A stretch of DNA of 64,000 bases from Caldimonas mangrovi (GTDB lineage Bacteria > Pseudomonadota > Gammaproteobacteria > Burkholderiales > Burkholderiaceae_C): positions 1 to 64,000 of the forward strand of contig NZ_JAMKFE010000021.1 in NCBI RefSeq assembly GCF_023721835.1. Reading direction: 5' to 3'. Made by a program: the position numbers and the translations under genes. Below, in pieces: positions 44,834-54,070 of the stretch. The number at the start of each line of letters is the position of its first letter. Position 1 is the stretch's first letter. The notes beneath the pieces are model-generated. The model made no database searches. It was not told the DNA's origin and was given only the letters and a program-made list of their open reading frames with translations.

Positions 44834-45511
44834 TCAGAGCAAAGCGGTCTGGATGGGGCGGACCCAGACCAGGCAACGGTCGGCCTCGAGGTCGGGGACT
44901 TCGAGTTGTTCCACGTGAAACACTTCCAGGTCGTCGCCCAGGGCGGTGAGTTCGTCGGCACCCGGTTTGGCTTTCATGGCCATCCAGCACCCGCCGGGTG
45001 CGAGGTGCGGGCGCGTCAGTGAGACGAAGTCGTGCAGTGAGGCAAAAGCGCGTGACGTGATCACGTCGGCCGCGGCCGGCGCCATGGCTTCGATGCGCGC
45101 ATGCACTGCGTGCAGGTTGCCGAGCTTGAGTTCTGCGGCGACCTGTCGCATGAACGTGGCCTTCTTCGCCACAGTGTCGACGCAAGTGACAGTGGACGCG
45201 GGCAGTGCGATGGCCACCACGACACCCGGAAGCCCGGCGCCACTGCCAACGTCGAGCACCCTCAACGCGCGGTCACCGAGTTCACGTTGCAGCGGCCTGA
45301 CGACGGCCAGGCAATCGAGAACATGCTGCGTCAGCATTTCGGCGGGCTCGCGTATCGCGGTCAGGTTGTAGACGCGATTCCACTTTGCGACCAGCGCCAG
45401 GTAGTCGAGGAGCTGCTGCTGCTGTCGCACGTCGAGGGCGACGCCCAGTGCGGCGGCGCCGATGCGCAGCCGGTCAGCGAGGTGCCCGAAGGGAAGGGGG
45501 GTGTCGGTCAT
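44834..45511 (-). CDS. rsmG: 16S rRNA (guanine527-N7)-methyltransferase
   Basis: RsmG methylates G527 of 16S rRNA. The 225-residue product has motif I VLDVGSGAGLPGVVVAIA, the VYNLTAIREPAEMLTQHVLDCLAV segment and ITSRAFASL, as in RsmG. Its ATG overlaps the mnmG stop (TGATG), so the two are coupled. A parS site (44908-44923) lies inside it. Confidence 0.97.
   Translation of the reverse strand: MTDTPLPFGHLADRLRIGAAALGVALDVRQQQQLLDYLALVAKWNRVYNLTAIREPAEMLTQHVLDCLAVVRPLQRELGDRALRVLDVGSGAGLPGVVVAIALPASTVTCVDTVAKKATFMRQVAAELKLGNLHAVHARIEAMAPAAADVITSRAFASLHDFVSLTRPHLAPGGCWMAMKAKPGADELTALGDDLEVFHVEQLEVPDLEADRCLVWVRPIQTALL
44908..44923. other. parS site 1 (inside rsmG)
   Basis: TGTTCCACGTGAAACA differs from the parS consensus TGTTTCACGTGAAACA at one position. 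It lies 0.9 kb upstream of parA in transcription order. Confidence 0.75.
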
Positions 45512-47490
45512 CAGGCGGCATCCGCCGGTGAGGCGCCGTCGTTCGCGGCGCGGTCGAAACCCTTGAAGCGGCCCTTCTTCAGGTGGACCAGCAGCAATGA
45601 AATGGCTGCGGGCGTAACGCCTGAAATTCGGGACGCCTGGCCCAACGTCTCCGGCCGGTGCTTGTTGAGTTTCTGCCGCACCTCATGGCTGAGCGCCTTG
45701 ACTTCCATGTAGTCCAATTCGGCCGGCAGTTTCAGGTGCTCGTAGTGTGCGGCCCGGGTCACTTCCTCGTTCTGCTTGTCAATGTAGCCGGCGTATTTGA
45801 TGCTGATTTCGATCTGCTCGATGACTGCGTCGGCTGTGCTCTGACCCAGCGTCGAGCGCAATGTTGCACGTGAAACACCGCTTTCTGGCCTGGCGATGGC
45901 CGCGGCTGCCGCAATGCTGTCGAACCAGACGCCCGGGCGGCGCAGCAGATCGGCCAGGTTGTATTCGTGCTCGAGAGCCTTGCCGACCAGACGCTCTGCC
46001 TCGGCCGCCGGAAGAATCGCGGGGTGCACCCAGGTGGTCTTCAGCTTCTCTGTTTCACGTGAAACAGCGTCCCGTTTGCGGTTGAACGCGTCCCAGCGCG
46101 CGTCGTCCACCAGTCCGAGTTCACGACCGGTGTCGGTCAACCGAAGGTCGGCGTTGTCCTCGCGCAGCTGCAACCGGAACTCGGCGCGGCTCGTGAACAT
46201 GCGGTAAGGCTCAGTCACGCCCTTGGTGATCAGGTCGTCGACCAGTACGCCCAGATAGGCCTGGTCGCGCCGCGGCACCCACGGTGCGCGGCCCTGTACC
46301 TGAAGCGCCGCGTTGGCGCCGGCGAACAGGCCTTGCGCCGCGGCCTCCTCGTAGCCGGTGGTGCCGTTGATCTGCCCCGCGAAGAACAAACCGCCGATGG
46401 CGCGCGTCTCGAAGCTAGCCTTCAGCTCGCGCGGGTCGAAGTAGTCGTACTCGATCGCATACCCCGGCCGCAGGACGTGCGCGTTCTCAAGGCCCGGCAT
46501 CGAGTGCACCGCGGCCAGCTGCACGTCGAAGGGCAGGGACGTGGAAATGCCGTTCGGATAGAACTCGTGGGTGGTCAGCCCCTCCGGCTCCAGGAAGATC
46601 TGGTGCGAGCCCTTGTCGGCGAAGCGATTGATCTTGTCTTCGATGCTGGGGCAGTAGCGCGGGCCCACGCCCTCGATCACGCCGGTGAACATCGGGCTGC
46701 GGTCGAAGCCGGAGCGAATGATCTCGTGCGTGTGTTCGTTGGTGTGGGTGATCCAGCACGGGACTTGGCGCGGGTGCTGATCGGCCGAGCCGAGAAAGCT
46801 GAACACCGGCACCGGGTCGAGATCGCCCGGCTGCTCGGTCAGCTTGGAAAAGTCGATCGAGCGGCCGTCGATGCGCGGCGGCGTGCCGGTTTTCAGCCGA
46901 CCCTGCGGCAGCTTCAAATCCTTCAGCCGGCCCGACAGCGACACAGCGGGTGGGTCGCCCGCACGGCCGGCCGCGTAGTTCTGCAGCCCCACGTGGATCT
47001 TGCCGTCGAGAAAGGTGCCGGCGGTCAGCACCACGGTGCGTGAACGGAAGCGAACGCCCACCTGCGTGACGGCGCCGACCACCCGGTCTCCTTCGATCAT
47101 CAGGTCGTCGACCGCCTGCTGGAACAGCCACAAGTTGGGCTGGTTTTCGAGCCGGTGCCGGATCGCGGCCTTGTAGAGGATGCGATCGGCCTGTGCCCGC
47201 GTGGCGCGCACCGCAGGGCCCTTCGAGCCGTTGAGGATGCGGAACTGGATGCCTGCCTCGTCCGTGGCAGCCGCCATGGCGCCGCCGAGCGCGTCGATTT
47301 CCTTGACCAGGTGGCCCTTGCCGATGCCGCCGATCGACGGGTTGCAGCTCATCTGGCCCAGCGTCTCGATGTTGTGCGTCAGCAGCAGCGTCGCGCAGCC
47401 CATGCGTGCGGCGGCCAGCGCGGCCTCCGTGCCGGCGTGGCCGCCGCCGACCACGATCACGTCGAATTCCTTGGGGTAGAGCATCTGCAC
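45511..47490 (-). CDS. mnmG: tRNA uridine 5-carboxymethylaminomethyl synthesis protein MnmG (GidA)
   Basis: MnmG is the FAD enzyme that acts with MnmE to modify U34 of tRNA. The 659-residue product has the dinucleotide motif [19 protein letters not shown] near the start. It also shows [22 protein letters not shown], the [11 protein letters not shown] segment and the C-terminal helical domain ending [17 protein letters not shown]. Two alternative Met starts (residues 1 and 3) are equivalent. Two parS sites lie within the gene. Confidence 0.98.
   Translation of the reverse strand: MQMLYPKEFDVIVVGGGHAGTEAALAAARMGCATLLLTHNIETLGQMSCNPSIGGIGKGHLVKEIDALGGAMAAATDEAGIQFRILNGSKGPAVRATRAQADRILYKAAIRHRLENQPNLWLFQQAVDDLMIEGDRVVGAVTQVGVRFRSRTVVLTAGTFLDGKIHVGLQNYAAGRAGDPPAVSLSGRLKDLKLPQGRLKTGTPPRIDGRSIDFSKLTEQPGDLDPVPVFSFLGSADQHPRQVPCWITHTNEHTHEIIRSGFDRSPMFTGVIEGVGPRYCPSIEDKINRFADKGSHQIFLEPEGLTTHEFYPNGISTSLPFDVQLAAVHSMPGLENAHVLRPGYAIEYDYFDPRELKASFETRAIGGLFFAGQINGTTGYEEAAAQGLFAGANAALQVQGRAPWVPRRDQAYLGVLVDDLITKGVTEPYRMFTSRAEFRLQLREDNADLRLTDTGRELGLVDDARWDAFNRKRDAVSRETEKLKTTWVHPAILPAAEAERLVGKALEHEYNLADLLRRPGVWFDSIAAAAAIARPESGVSRATLRSTLGQSTADAVIEQIEISIKYAGYIDKQNEEVTRAAHYEHLKLPAELDYMEVKALSHEVRQKLNKHRPETLGQASRISGVTPAAISLLLVHLKKGRFKGFDRAANDGASPADAA
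45862..45877. other. parS site 2 (inside mnmG)
   Basis: TGTTGCACGTGAAACA has one mismatch to the parS consensus. Confidence 0.72.
46051..46066. other. parS site 3, perfect (inside mnmG)
   Basis: TGTTTCACGTGAAACA is the exact 16-base parS consensus, embedded in mnmG coding sequence about 4 kb from parB. Confidence 0.92.
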
Positions 47491-47783
47491 CTCGCTGGCC
47501 CCTGAAAGGAGCGCCGGCCCCTCGGCCTGTCGTCCCGAGTGTGCTCCTGGGGCGGAGCATGGGCAAACCGCGGATTTTAGTTTCCCGCCCGGGGGAAGTC
47601 ATGGGCGGGGTCTCCGTTGTTCCGTCCTGTGCAACAGGCGCCGGAGGAAGGCGCCCGCATTTCCATTCGTGAACCCCCGAATTTCGCCCGCCCCCCTCTG
47701 ATGGGGGATGCAGGGGGTCGGGCCCTTGCGCAACCCGGGTCTGTTTTTTGAGAATCGACCTTCCCTGGACGACAAGGCGAGCA

Positions 47784-48134
47784 ATGTCCCCCGCGACGGC
47801 TCCTTCATCGATGGACGCGAGCGCCCCTGCGCACGGTGCGTGGCAGGCGGCCACGGTGTGTTTCACCGAGCTGCGGCGCGCGTGGGCCATGCTGCATCGT
47901 GCGGGCGCGCCGGAGCTGTCGTGGGAGCAGCGCCTGCTGCTGCTCACCAGCCTGTTCGAGGGACGGTCCAGCGCCTGGGTCGTCGCGCTCGAAGCGCGGG
48001 TACGCGCCCTGGAGGCGCAGACGGCCGCACTCGGCAAGCCGCCGACCGAAGAAGCCTTCAAGCAGGCGGCACTGGCCCGCCTGCAGGCGCGCGGCAGCGA
48101 CTTCCGCTTTGCACCCGGCAGCTGCCACTGGTGA
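47784..48134 (+). CDS. hypothetical protein
   Basis: I do not recognise this 116-residue protein. It is helical, with [11 protein letters not shown] and a likely short coiled coil ([19 protein letters not shown]), and it ends FAPGSCHW. There is no signal peptide or membrane segment. It reads divergently from mnmG after a 293-base gap. The start is uncertain (ATG at 47784 or 47811), and the ribosome-binding support is weak. A cysteine-cluster gene follows after 44 bases. Confidence 0.55.
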   Translation: MSPATAPSSMDASAPAHGAWQAATVCFTELRRAWAMLHRAGAPELSWEQRLLLLTSLFEGRSSAWVVALEARVRALEAQTAALGKPPTEEAFKQAALARLQARGSDFRFAPGSCHW

Positions 48135-48178
48135 GCGGCACGCTATACAGTCGGGTTTTCCGCTCCAGAGTTTCATCC

Positions 48179-48433
48179 ATGGACTGCCGGCCGCGTTGCG
48201 CCGCCTGCTGCATCGCTCCCTCGATTTCCAGCCCGATACCCGGCATGCCGAACGGCAAGCCGGCCGGTGTGCCGTGCGTGCAACTCACCGAAGACCTGCG
48301 CTGCCGGCTGTTCGGGCAGCCCGAGCGCCCTGCGGTGTGCTCGGCGCTGCGGCCCGACCCCGACATGTGCGGTGACAGCCGCGCACAGGCGCTGCGCTGG
48401 CTCGGGGTGGTGGAGCGCGAAACGGCGCCGTGA
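48179..48433 (+). CDS. YkgJ family cysteine cluster protein
   Basis: The 84-residue product belongs to the small YkgJ/UPF0153-like Cys-cluster family and probably binds zinc or an Fe-S cluster. Visible Cys pattern: CRPRCAACC at 3-11, a single Cys in [26 protein letters not shown]. It is convergent with the MscS gene, 48 bases apart. Confidence 0.85.
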   Translation: MDCRPRCAACCIAPSISSPIPGMPNGKPAGVPCVQLTEDLRCRLFGQPERPAVCSALRPDPDMCGDSRAQALRWLGVVERETAP

Positions 48434-48481
48434 AGCACCGAGGGCAGGGCGGTGCGCATGCGCCGCCACCCGGACGCCCGA

Positions 48482-49444
48482 TCAGCTGGCCAGCGGTGCT
48501 GCCGGCCGCTGCCGCGCACGGTCGGCCCCATCGGGCGCATTGGCCGCCTCCAGGCCGCGCACGCGGAACGCCGGCGCGTTGCCGTCCTTGCCTTCACCGG
48601 CGTACACCGTCATGTGCGGGAACGGGATCTCGATGCCGCGCGCATCGAAGGCCTTCTTCAGCCGTCGCAGGTATTCGCGCTTCACGCCCCATTGCTCCAG
48701 CGGCGCCACCTTGAAGCGGCAGCGGATGACCACCGCGGAATCGTCCCACTTCTCCACGCCGGCCATCTCCAGGTCTTCCAGGATGCGCACCGAGAAGGCG
48801 GGGTCGGCACGCAACTCGGCACCGACTTCCTTCATCACCGCCATCACCTCGTCGACGTCTTCGCGATAGGCGACACCGGCGTCGATCACCGCCTGGGCAA
48901 AGCCGCGGCTCATGTTGACCACGGTGGTGATCTCGCTGTTGGGCACGAAGTGCACGTTGCCGTCATAGTCGCGCAATTGCACGTAGCGCAAGGTCACTTC
49001 CTCGACCAGGCCGCCGTGTCCACCGACATTGACAACGTCGCCCTGGCGCACCTGGTTCTCCAGCAGCAGGAAAAAGCCGGTGAAGTAGTCCTTGACCAGG
49101 CTTTGCGCTCCGAAACCGACAGCCAGGCCGACCACGCCCGCGGCACCGAGGATGGGCGCGACCGAGACGCCCAGTTCGGCCAGGATCAGCATCACCGCAA
49201 TCAGCGACACGACCACCGCCACCAGGTAGCGCGCCACACGGCCGAGCGTCTCGGCGCGCTTGATCTGCTCCCGGTCGGCCATGCGCGCAGCCAGGCGCGT
49301 GCGAAAGCCGCGGATCATGCGTTGCAGCACGGCGATCGCGATCCACGCCGCGACGGCGATCAGCAGGATGCGCAGGCCGGTGGTCGCCGCCACGCCCATG
49401 GTGGTCCAGCTCTGTTGCAGCGTCTCGGTCAGGTTCTCTTCCAT
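48482..49444 (-). CDS. MscS family small-conductance mechanosensitive channel
   Basis: The channel opens under membrane tension and releases solutes during osmotic downshock. The 320-residue product has three N-terminal helices. Then come the MscS pore-lining helix (GLAVGFGAQSLVKDYFTGFFLLLENQ) and the beta domain with VRQGDVVNVGGHGGLVEEVTLRYV, followed by the cytoplasmic alpha/beta domain. The ATG at 49444 has CTGGAG at good distance. It follows otsA, so trehalose synthesis and solute release are in one operon. Confidence 0.93.
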   Translation of the reverse strand: MEENLTETLQQSWTTMGVAATTGLRILLIAVAAWIAIAVLQRMIRGFRTRLAARMADREQIKRAETLGRVARYLVAVVVSLIAVMLILAELGVSVAPILGAAGVVGLAVGFGAQSLVKDYFTGFFLLLENQVRQGDVVNVGGHGGLVEEVTLRYVQLRDYDGNVHFVPNSEITTVVNMSRGFAQAVIDAGVAYREDVDEVMAVMKEVGAELRADPAFSVRILEDLEMAGVEKWDDSAVVIRCRFKVAPLEQWGVKREYLRRLKKAFDARGIEIPFPHMTVYAGEGKDGNAPAFRVRGLEAANAPDGADRARQRPAAPLAS

Positions 49445-49475
49445 CGGGTTCTCCAGGTTCAACTCATCGGGCCGC

Positions 49476-50864
49476 TCAGGGCTGGGCGTTCTCGAGCGTC
49501 TGCAAGAAGGTCTTGCGCCACCAGTGCACGTCCTGCGCGCGGATGCGCTCGAGCAGCTTCTGGTGGCGTGCCTGGCGCTCTTCGAGCGGCATCTGCAGGG
49601 CGCGCTGGATGGCTTGGGCGCTGCCTTCGGTGTCGTACGGGTTCACCAACAGGGCCTCGCGCAACTGTTCGGCTGCGCCGGCGAAGCGCGACAGCACCAG
49701 CACGCCCGGGTCGGCCGGGTCCTGTGCAGCGATGTATTCCTTGGCGACCAGGTTCATGCCGTCGCGCAGCGGGGTGACCAGCGCCACGCGCCCGGCCCGG
49801 CACAGCCCGGGCAGCCGCTTGCGCGCGACGGTGCGGTGGATGTAGCGCACCGGCATCCAGTCCAGCTCGCCGTAATCGCCGTTGATCTGGCCGCACAGGT
49901 GCTCCAGTTCGTGGCGGATGTCGGCGTACGCGTCGACGCTCTCGCGTGTCGGCGAGGCGATCTGGATCAGCGTGGCGCTCTTGCGGTTCTCGGGATAGCT
50001 CGCCAGCAGTTCCTGGAAGGCCTTGATGCGCTGCGGCAGACCCTTGGAGTAGTCGAGCCGGTCGATGCCGATCAGCAGACGCCGGCGCGAGTACTGCTCG
50101 CGCATGGTCTCGTAGGTCTCGCGCGCCTCCTTGCCGTGCGTGAGCTGCGCGAACTCGTCGACGTCGATGCCGATCGGGAAGGCGCGCGCCAGCACGGTGC
50201 GGTTGAACGCGCGGTAGTGGCCATCGCCCAGCATCTCGGCATCGGCTTCGCTGTGCACGTAGCGTTCGAAGTGGTTCACGTCGGCCTGCGCCTGGAAGCC
50301 GACGACGTCGTATGCGAACAGGGCCCGGATCAGCCACTCGTGGCCCGGCAACGCGGCCAGCATCAGCGGCGGCGGCAGCGGGATGTGCAGGAAGAAGCCG
50401 ATGCGGTTGCCGCAACCCATCGAGCGCAGCTCGGCCGCCAGCGGGATCAGGTGGTAGTCGTGGATCCAGATCAGATCGTCGGGCTTCAGCAGCGGCATCA
50501 GCTTGCGCGCGAACATCTGGTTGACGCGGCGGTAGCCGGCCAGCGACTGCTTGTTGAAGTCGGCCAGGTCCAGCCGGTAGTGGAACATCGGCCACAGCAC
50601 GCGATTGGCGTAGCCGAGGTAATAGCTGTCGTGGTCTTCCTTGCACAAGTCCACGGTGGCGAGCGTGACGTTGCCGGCCTGGTGGGTGTGCAGCTCGCCT
50701 TCCCCGGGCGTGCCCCCCTCGCTTTCATCGACGACCTTGCCACTCCAGCCGAACCACAAGCCCCCGGTGGCATTGAGCGTGTCGCCCAATGCCACGGCCA
50801 GCCCGCCGGCCGCTGCCTTGCGGGGGTCCGCCAGGCGGTTCGACACAACGACTACGCGTGCCAT
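49476..50864 (-). CDS. otsA: trehalose-6-phosphate synthase
   Basis: OtsA (GT20) joins UDP-glucose and glucose 6-phosphate into trehalose 6-phosphate. The 462-residue product starts MARVVVVSNRL, carries KAAAGGLAVAL and the GLWFGWSG segment. It also shows the substrate-binding IWIHDYHLIPLAAELR, GIDRLDYSKGLPQRIKAF, and the donor-binding LRDGMNLVAKEY. GGAG precedes the ATG. It is in one operon with otsB and the GH15 enzyme. Confidence 0.97.
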   Translation of the reverse strand: MARVVVVSNRLADPRKAAAGGLAVALGDTLNATGGLWFGWSGKVVDESEGGTPGEGELHTHQAGNVTLATVDLCKEDHDSYYLGYANRVLWPMFHYRLDLADFNKQSLAGYRRVNQMFARKLMPLLKPDDLIWIHDYHLIPLAAELRSMGCGNRIGFFLHIPLPPPLMLAALPGHEWLIRALFAYDVVGFQAQADVNHFERYVHSEADAEMLGDGHYRAFNRTVLARAFPIGIDVDEFAQLTHGKEARETYETMREQYSRRRLLIGIDRLDYSKGLPQRIKAFQELLASYPENRKSATLIQIASPTRESVDAYADIRHELEHLCGQINGDYGELDWMPVRYIHRTVARKRLPGLCRAGRVALVTPLRDGMNLVAKEYIAAQDPADPGVLVLSRFAGAAEQLREALLVNPYDTEGSAQAIQRALQMPLEERQARHQKLLERIRAQDVHWWRKTFLQTLENAQP

Positions 50865-50939
50865 CACTGCTCCTTTTCCAAGTATGAAAAGGAAGCAACG
50901 AAGAAGCCCGCCGTTGTGCAGCGCTCCTCTTCCTGCTTC

Positions 50940-52745
50940 CTAGATCTGCGTATCCCAGGGCACCGACAGGCGCACTGCGCCGTTGATCAGTCCCACCATC
51001 GAATAGGTCTGCGGGAAGTTGCCCCACATTTCGCGCGTCACCGGGTGCGTGTCCTCGGACAGCAGTCCCAGATGGTTGCGCGCGGCGAGCATCGCCTCGA
51101 AAATCTCGCGTGCCTGCTCCTTGCGGCCGATGCGCGCGAGCGCGTCGATGCGCCAGAAGGTGCAGATGTTGAATGCCGTCTCCGGTTTGCCGAAGTCGTC
51201 CGGGGCTTCATAGCGGCGCATGTACGGCCCGTCGCACAACGAATGTTCGAGGGCGTCGACCGTTGCCACGAAGCGCGGGTCGCGTGGGTCGATGAAGCCG
51301 ACCTCGGCCATCAGCAGCGCGCTGGCGTCGAGGTCGCGCCCGCCGAAGCTTTCGGCGAACGCCTTGCGCTCGTCGCTCCATGCCTCGCGCAAGATGCGCT
51401 CGCGGATGATGCCGGCGCGGTCGTGCCAGAAGCGCGCGCGTTCCGTCACGCCGAAACGCGCCGCGATCTTGCCGAGGCGGTCGCATGCGGCCCAGCTCAT
51501 CAGCGCCGACGAGGTGTGCACGCGTGCGCGGGTGCGCAGCTCCCACATGCCGGCGTCCGGCGAGTCGTAGACGCGCCAGGCCTGCTCGCCCACCAGCTCC
51601 AGCTGCTCGAACTCGGCCAGGCCGGCCGGCCGCAGCAGCCGCCGGTCGTGGAAGGCCTGCGCCGCGCCCAGCACGATGTTGCCGTAGACGTCGTGCTGGA
51701 AGTGCTCATGCGCCTGGTTGCCGACGCGCACCGGCCCCATGCCACGGTAGCCGGGCAGGTGGGACACGATGTTCTCGGTCAGGTCGAGTTCCAGTCCGAT
51801 GCCGTACAGCGGCTTGATGTGGCCGCCGGCTGCCTGCGAGACCACGTTGCCGAGCCAGCGCAGATAGTCCTCCATCGTGCCGATCTCGGACAGGCTGTTG
51901 AGCGCCCGCACGACGAAGAAGGCGTCGCGCAGCCAGCAGAAGCGGTAGTCCCAGTTGCGCTGGCTGTGCGGCGCCTCCGGGATGCTGGTGGTCATCGCGG
52001 CGACGATGGCGCCGGTGTCCTCGAACAGCGAAAGCTTCAGCGTGATGGCGGCACGGATGGTCGCCTCCTGCCATTCCAGCGGGATGTGCAGGCGGCTGCT
52101 CCAGGTGCGCCAGTACGAGGCGGTGTCTTGCTCGAACGAGCGCGCCACCTCGCGGATGCCTTCCATCAGCGTCTCGTCCGGGCCGAGGATGAAATCCATC
52201 GGCCGGTCGGCCACGAACACCGTTTCGTTCAGGATGTAGCTCAGCGGCGCGTTGGTCGTCAGGCGCAGCGTCTGGCTGGGGCTGCAGTAGCGGATGTGAT
52301 GACTGCCCTGCGTGATGGTCGGCTGGGTGGCGCCGAGGTCGAAGCGCGGACGCACGACCACGCGCAGGCGCGGCGCCCCGGCAATCGGTTTCACGCGGCG
52401 CACCAGCGTCAGCGGCCGGAACATGCGGTTGCGGCTGAAAAAGCGCGGTGCGAAGTCGACCACCTCGACCCCCTGGCCGCGGGAGTCGAACAGCCGCGTG
52501 TGCAGGATGGCGGTGTTCGGCTCGTAGAACTGCTCGCTGCGCGCGAAATCCTCCAGCTCGAAGCTCCACAGCGCGCCGTCGGGCGACGGGTCGACCAGTG
52601 CATTGAAGACCGGGTCGCCGTCGAAGCGTGGCAGACAGCACCAGACGACGCGGGCGTAGCGGTCGACCAGCGCGCTGTAGGCACAGTTGCCGATGGCGCC
52701 GACTTCGAGCGAGGAGGTGGACGGCAGTTCAGCTCGCGTGCTCAT
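50940..52745 (-). CDS. glycoside hydrolase family 15 protein (glucoamylase/trehalase-like)
   Basis: The 601-residue product has an N-terminal beta-sandwich domain and an (alpha/alpha)6 catalytic barrel. Family features include NWDYRFCWLRDAFFVVRALNSL and GELW-type segments, and the C-terminal TREMWGNFPQTYSMVGLINGA with the catalytic-side Glu region. It may hydrolyse trehalose, maltose or short glucans. Placement between otsB and otsA suggests a role in trehalose turnover; the substrate is inferred from context. Confidence 0.9.
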   Translation of the reverse strand: MSTRAELPSTSSLEVGAIGNCAYSALVDRYARVVWCCLPRFDGDPVFNALVDPSPDGALWSFELEDFARSEQFYEPNTAILHTRLFDSRGQGVEVVDFAPRFFSRNRMFRPLTLVRRVKPIAGAPRLRVVVRPRFDLGATQPTITQGSHHIRYCSPSQTLRLTTNAPLSYILNETVFVADRPMDFILGPDETLMEGIREVARSFEQDTASYWRTWSSRLHIPLEWQEATIRAAITLKLSLFEDTGAIVAAMTTSIPEAPHSQRNWDYRFCWLRDAFFVVRALNSLSEIGTMEDYLRWLGNVVSQAAGGHIKPLYGIGLELDLTENIVSHLPGYRGMGPVRVGNQAHEHFQHDVYGNIVLGAAQAFHDRRLLRPAGLAEFEQLELVGEQAWRVYDSPDAGMWELRTRARVHTSSALMSWAACDRLGKIAARFGVTERARFWHDRAGIIRERILREAWSDERKAFAESFGGRDLDASALLMAEVGFIDPRDPRFVATVDALEHSLCDGPYMRRYEAPDDFGKPETAFNICTFWRIDALARIGRKEQAREIFEAMLAARNHLGLLSEDTHPVTREMWGNFPQTYSMVGLINGAVRLSVPWDTQI

Positions 52746-52812
52746 GAAAAGGATCCTTGGGAGTGTTGTGGATCCTCGATTCTGTCGAGCTGAAATTGAC
52801 GCCAGATTTCAC

Positions 52813-53613
52813 TCATGTCTCGGACAGCGCCGCTTCCTGCGCCCGGTCGCGGTCCGGGCCGAGGGCGGCTGCGGCAGCCGTCAACCAGGCGCGCAAATCG
52901 GCGGGGCTGTCGATGCGGTGCTGTGCGACGCTGTCGCCGTCGCCGATCTTGATCGCCGTGCCGCCGACCGCCTGCACGGCCACGAAACCGGCTTCGTCGG
53001 TGACGTCGTCGCCGGCGAACACCGCACGGCGGCCGAGAAACGGCGGCTCACGCAGGTAGGCTTCGATCGCGTGGCCTTTGGTGGCGGCGGCGGGTTTGGC
53101 TTCCAGCACCATCTTGCCGTGCAGCAGCGACAAACCGGGCGATTCGCTCACGGCCACGGTCATCGCGTCGCGGCAGCGGTCGGCCCATTCGGGCGCCAGC
53201 CGGTAGTGCAGAGCGACCGCACCCGGCTTGCGCTCGACGAGCAGGCCGTCGGCCTGCGCGGCCAACGCGCGGGCGCAGGCCTCGACATGGTCGAGCATCG
53301 GCGCCGCCAGACGCTGCAGATAGCCGTCGGCGCAACGGCGCTCGACGCCGTGCACCCCGGCGATCGGCAACCGCAGCGGCCGCAGCAGGGCGTCGAGCTG
53401 CTCGATGGGGCGGCCCGAGACGACCGCGACTGCGCCCTGCAGCGCATGCTGCAGGCGCTGCAACGTGTCGATCAGCTCGGGAGGAACGTGAACCGACTCC
53501 GGGCGGGGCGAGAGATCGGCCAGGGTGCCGTCGAAGTCGAGAAAAAGGGCGCTGTTCGCGTCGAGCGAGGGCGGCCGTAGGGGGTGGGACCTGGGCTGCA
53601 TGGCCCCGACCAT
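52813..53613 (-). CDS. otsB: trehalose-phosphatase
   Basis: OtsB dephosphorylates trehalose 6-phosphate to trehalose. The 266-residue HAD protein has the nucleophile motif LFLDFDGTLADLS (23-35), VVSGRPIEQLD and the third motif FAGDDVTDEAGF. Two Met starts (residues 1 and 5) are possible, with no clear ribosome-binding site for either. It heads the otsB-GH15-otsA-mscS run on the minus strand. Confidence 0.95.
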   Translation of the reverse strand: MVGAMQPRSHPLRPPSLDANSALFLDFDGTLADLSPRPESVHVPPELIDTLQRLQHALQGAVAVVSGRPIEQLDALLRPLRLPIAGVHGVERRCADGYLQRLAAPMLDHVEACARALAAQADGLLVERKPGAVALHYRLAPEWADRCRDAMTVAVSESPGLSLLHGKMVLEAKPAAATKGHAIEAYLREPPFLGRRAVFAGDDVTDEAGFVAVQAVGGTAIKIGDGDSVAQHRIDSPADLRAWLTAAAAALGPDRDRAQEAALSET

Positions 53614-53637
53614 AGGGCAAAAACCGCGCCTCGGCGG

Positions 53638-53877
53638 TCAGATTCCGACCGACGCAGGGGACTTTGGCTGGGCTCGCAGGCGTCGACGCCACGTTTGAAG
53701 GCGGGCAACCACTTCAGGGTGACCCCAGTATTTATCGAAGAAATAGTGCGCCACGGTGTTGCAAAGCGGCTCGATCAGCGTGATGGCGCCACTGATGGCG
53801 ACGCTTCCCGTCAATATGTAACTCACCGAGAAGGCGATGCCGAGGTGCATGACGCCGAAGCTTGCGGTCTTGGCCAT
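53638..53877 (-). CDS. DUF2061 family membrane protein
   Basis: The 79-residue product has the DUF2061 pattern: KTASFGVMHLGIAFSVSYILTG, then VAISGAITLIEPLCNTVAHYFFDKYW, with two membrane helices and a basic tail. Function is unknown. AGGAG lies six bases before the ATG. It is 24 bases upstream of otsB on the same strand and could be in the same transcript. Confidence 0.88.
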   Translation of the reverse strand: MAKTASFGVMHLGIAFSVSYILTGSVAISGAITLIEPLCNTVAHYFFDKYWGHPEVVARLQTWRRRLRAQPKSPASVGI

Positions 53878-54070
53878 GAGGGGCTCCTGGTCCTGGCTGC
53901 GCTGTTGTGGGAACGATACTGTTCGATAGTTTGAATCTAATCAAACAAATCAACCAATCGTTTGTGTCGATGCTCAGGATAGCCAGCGGCTCGACCCGGC
54001 GGGCAGAGGCGAACGCGCAGGCCGTGCCGCGACCTGCTACCGTAGCGGCTGTTCGCTTGTTTCTCGCCGC

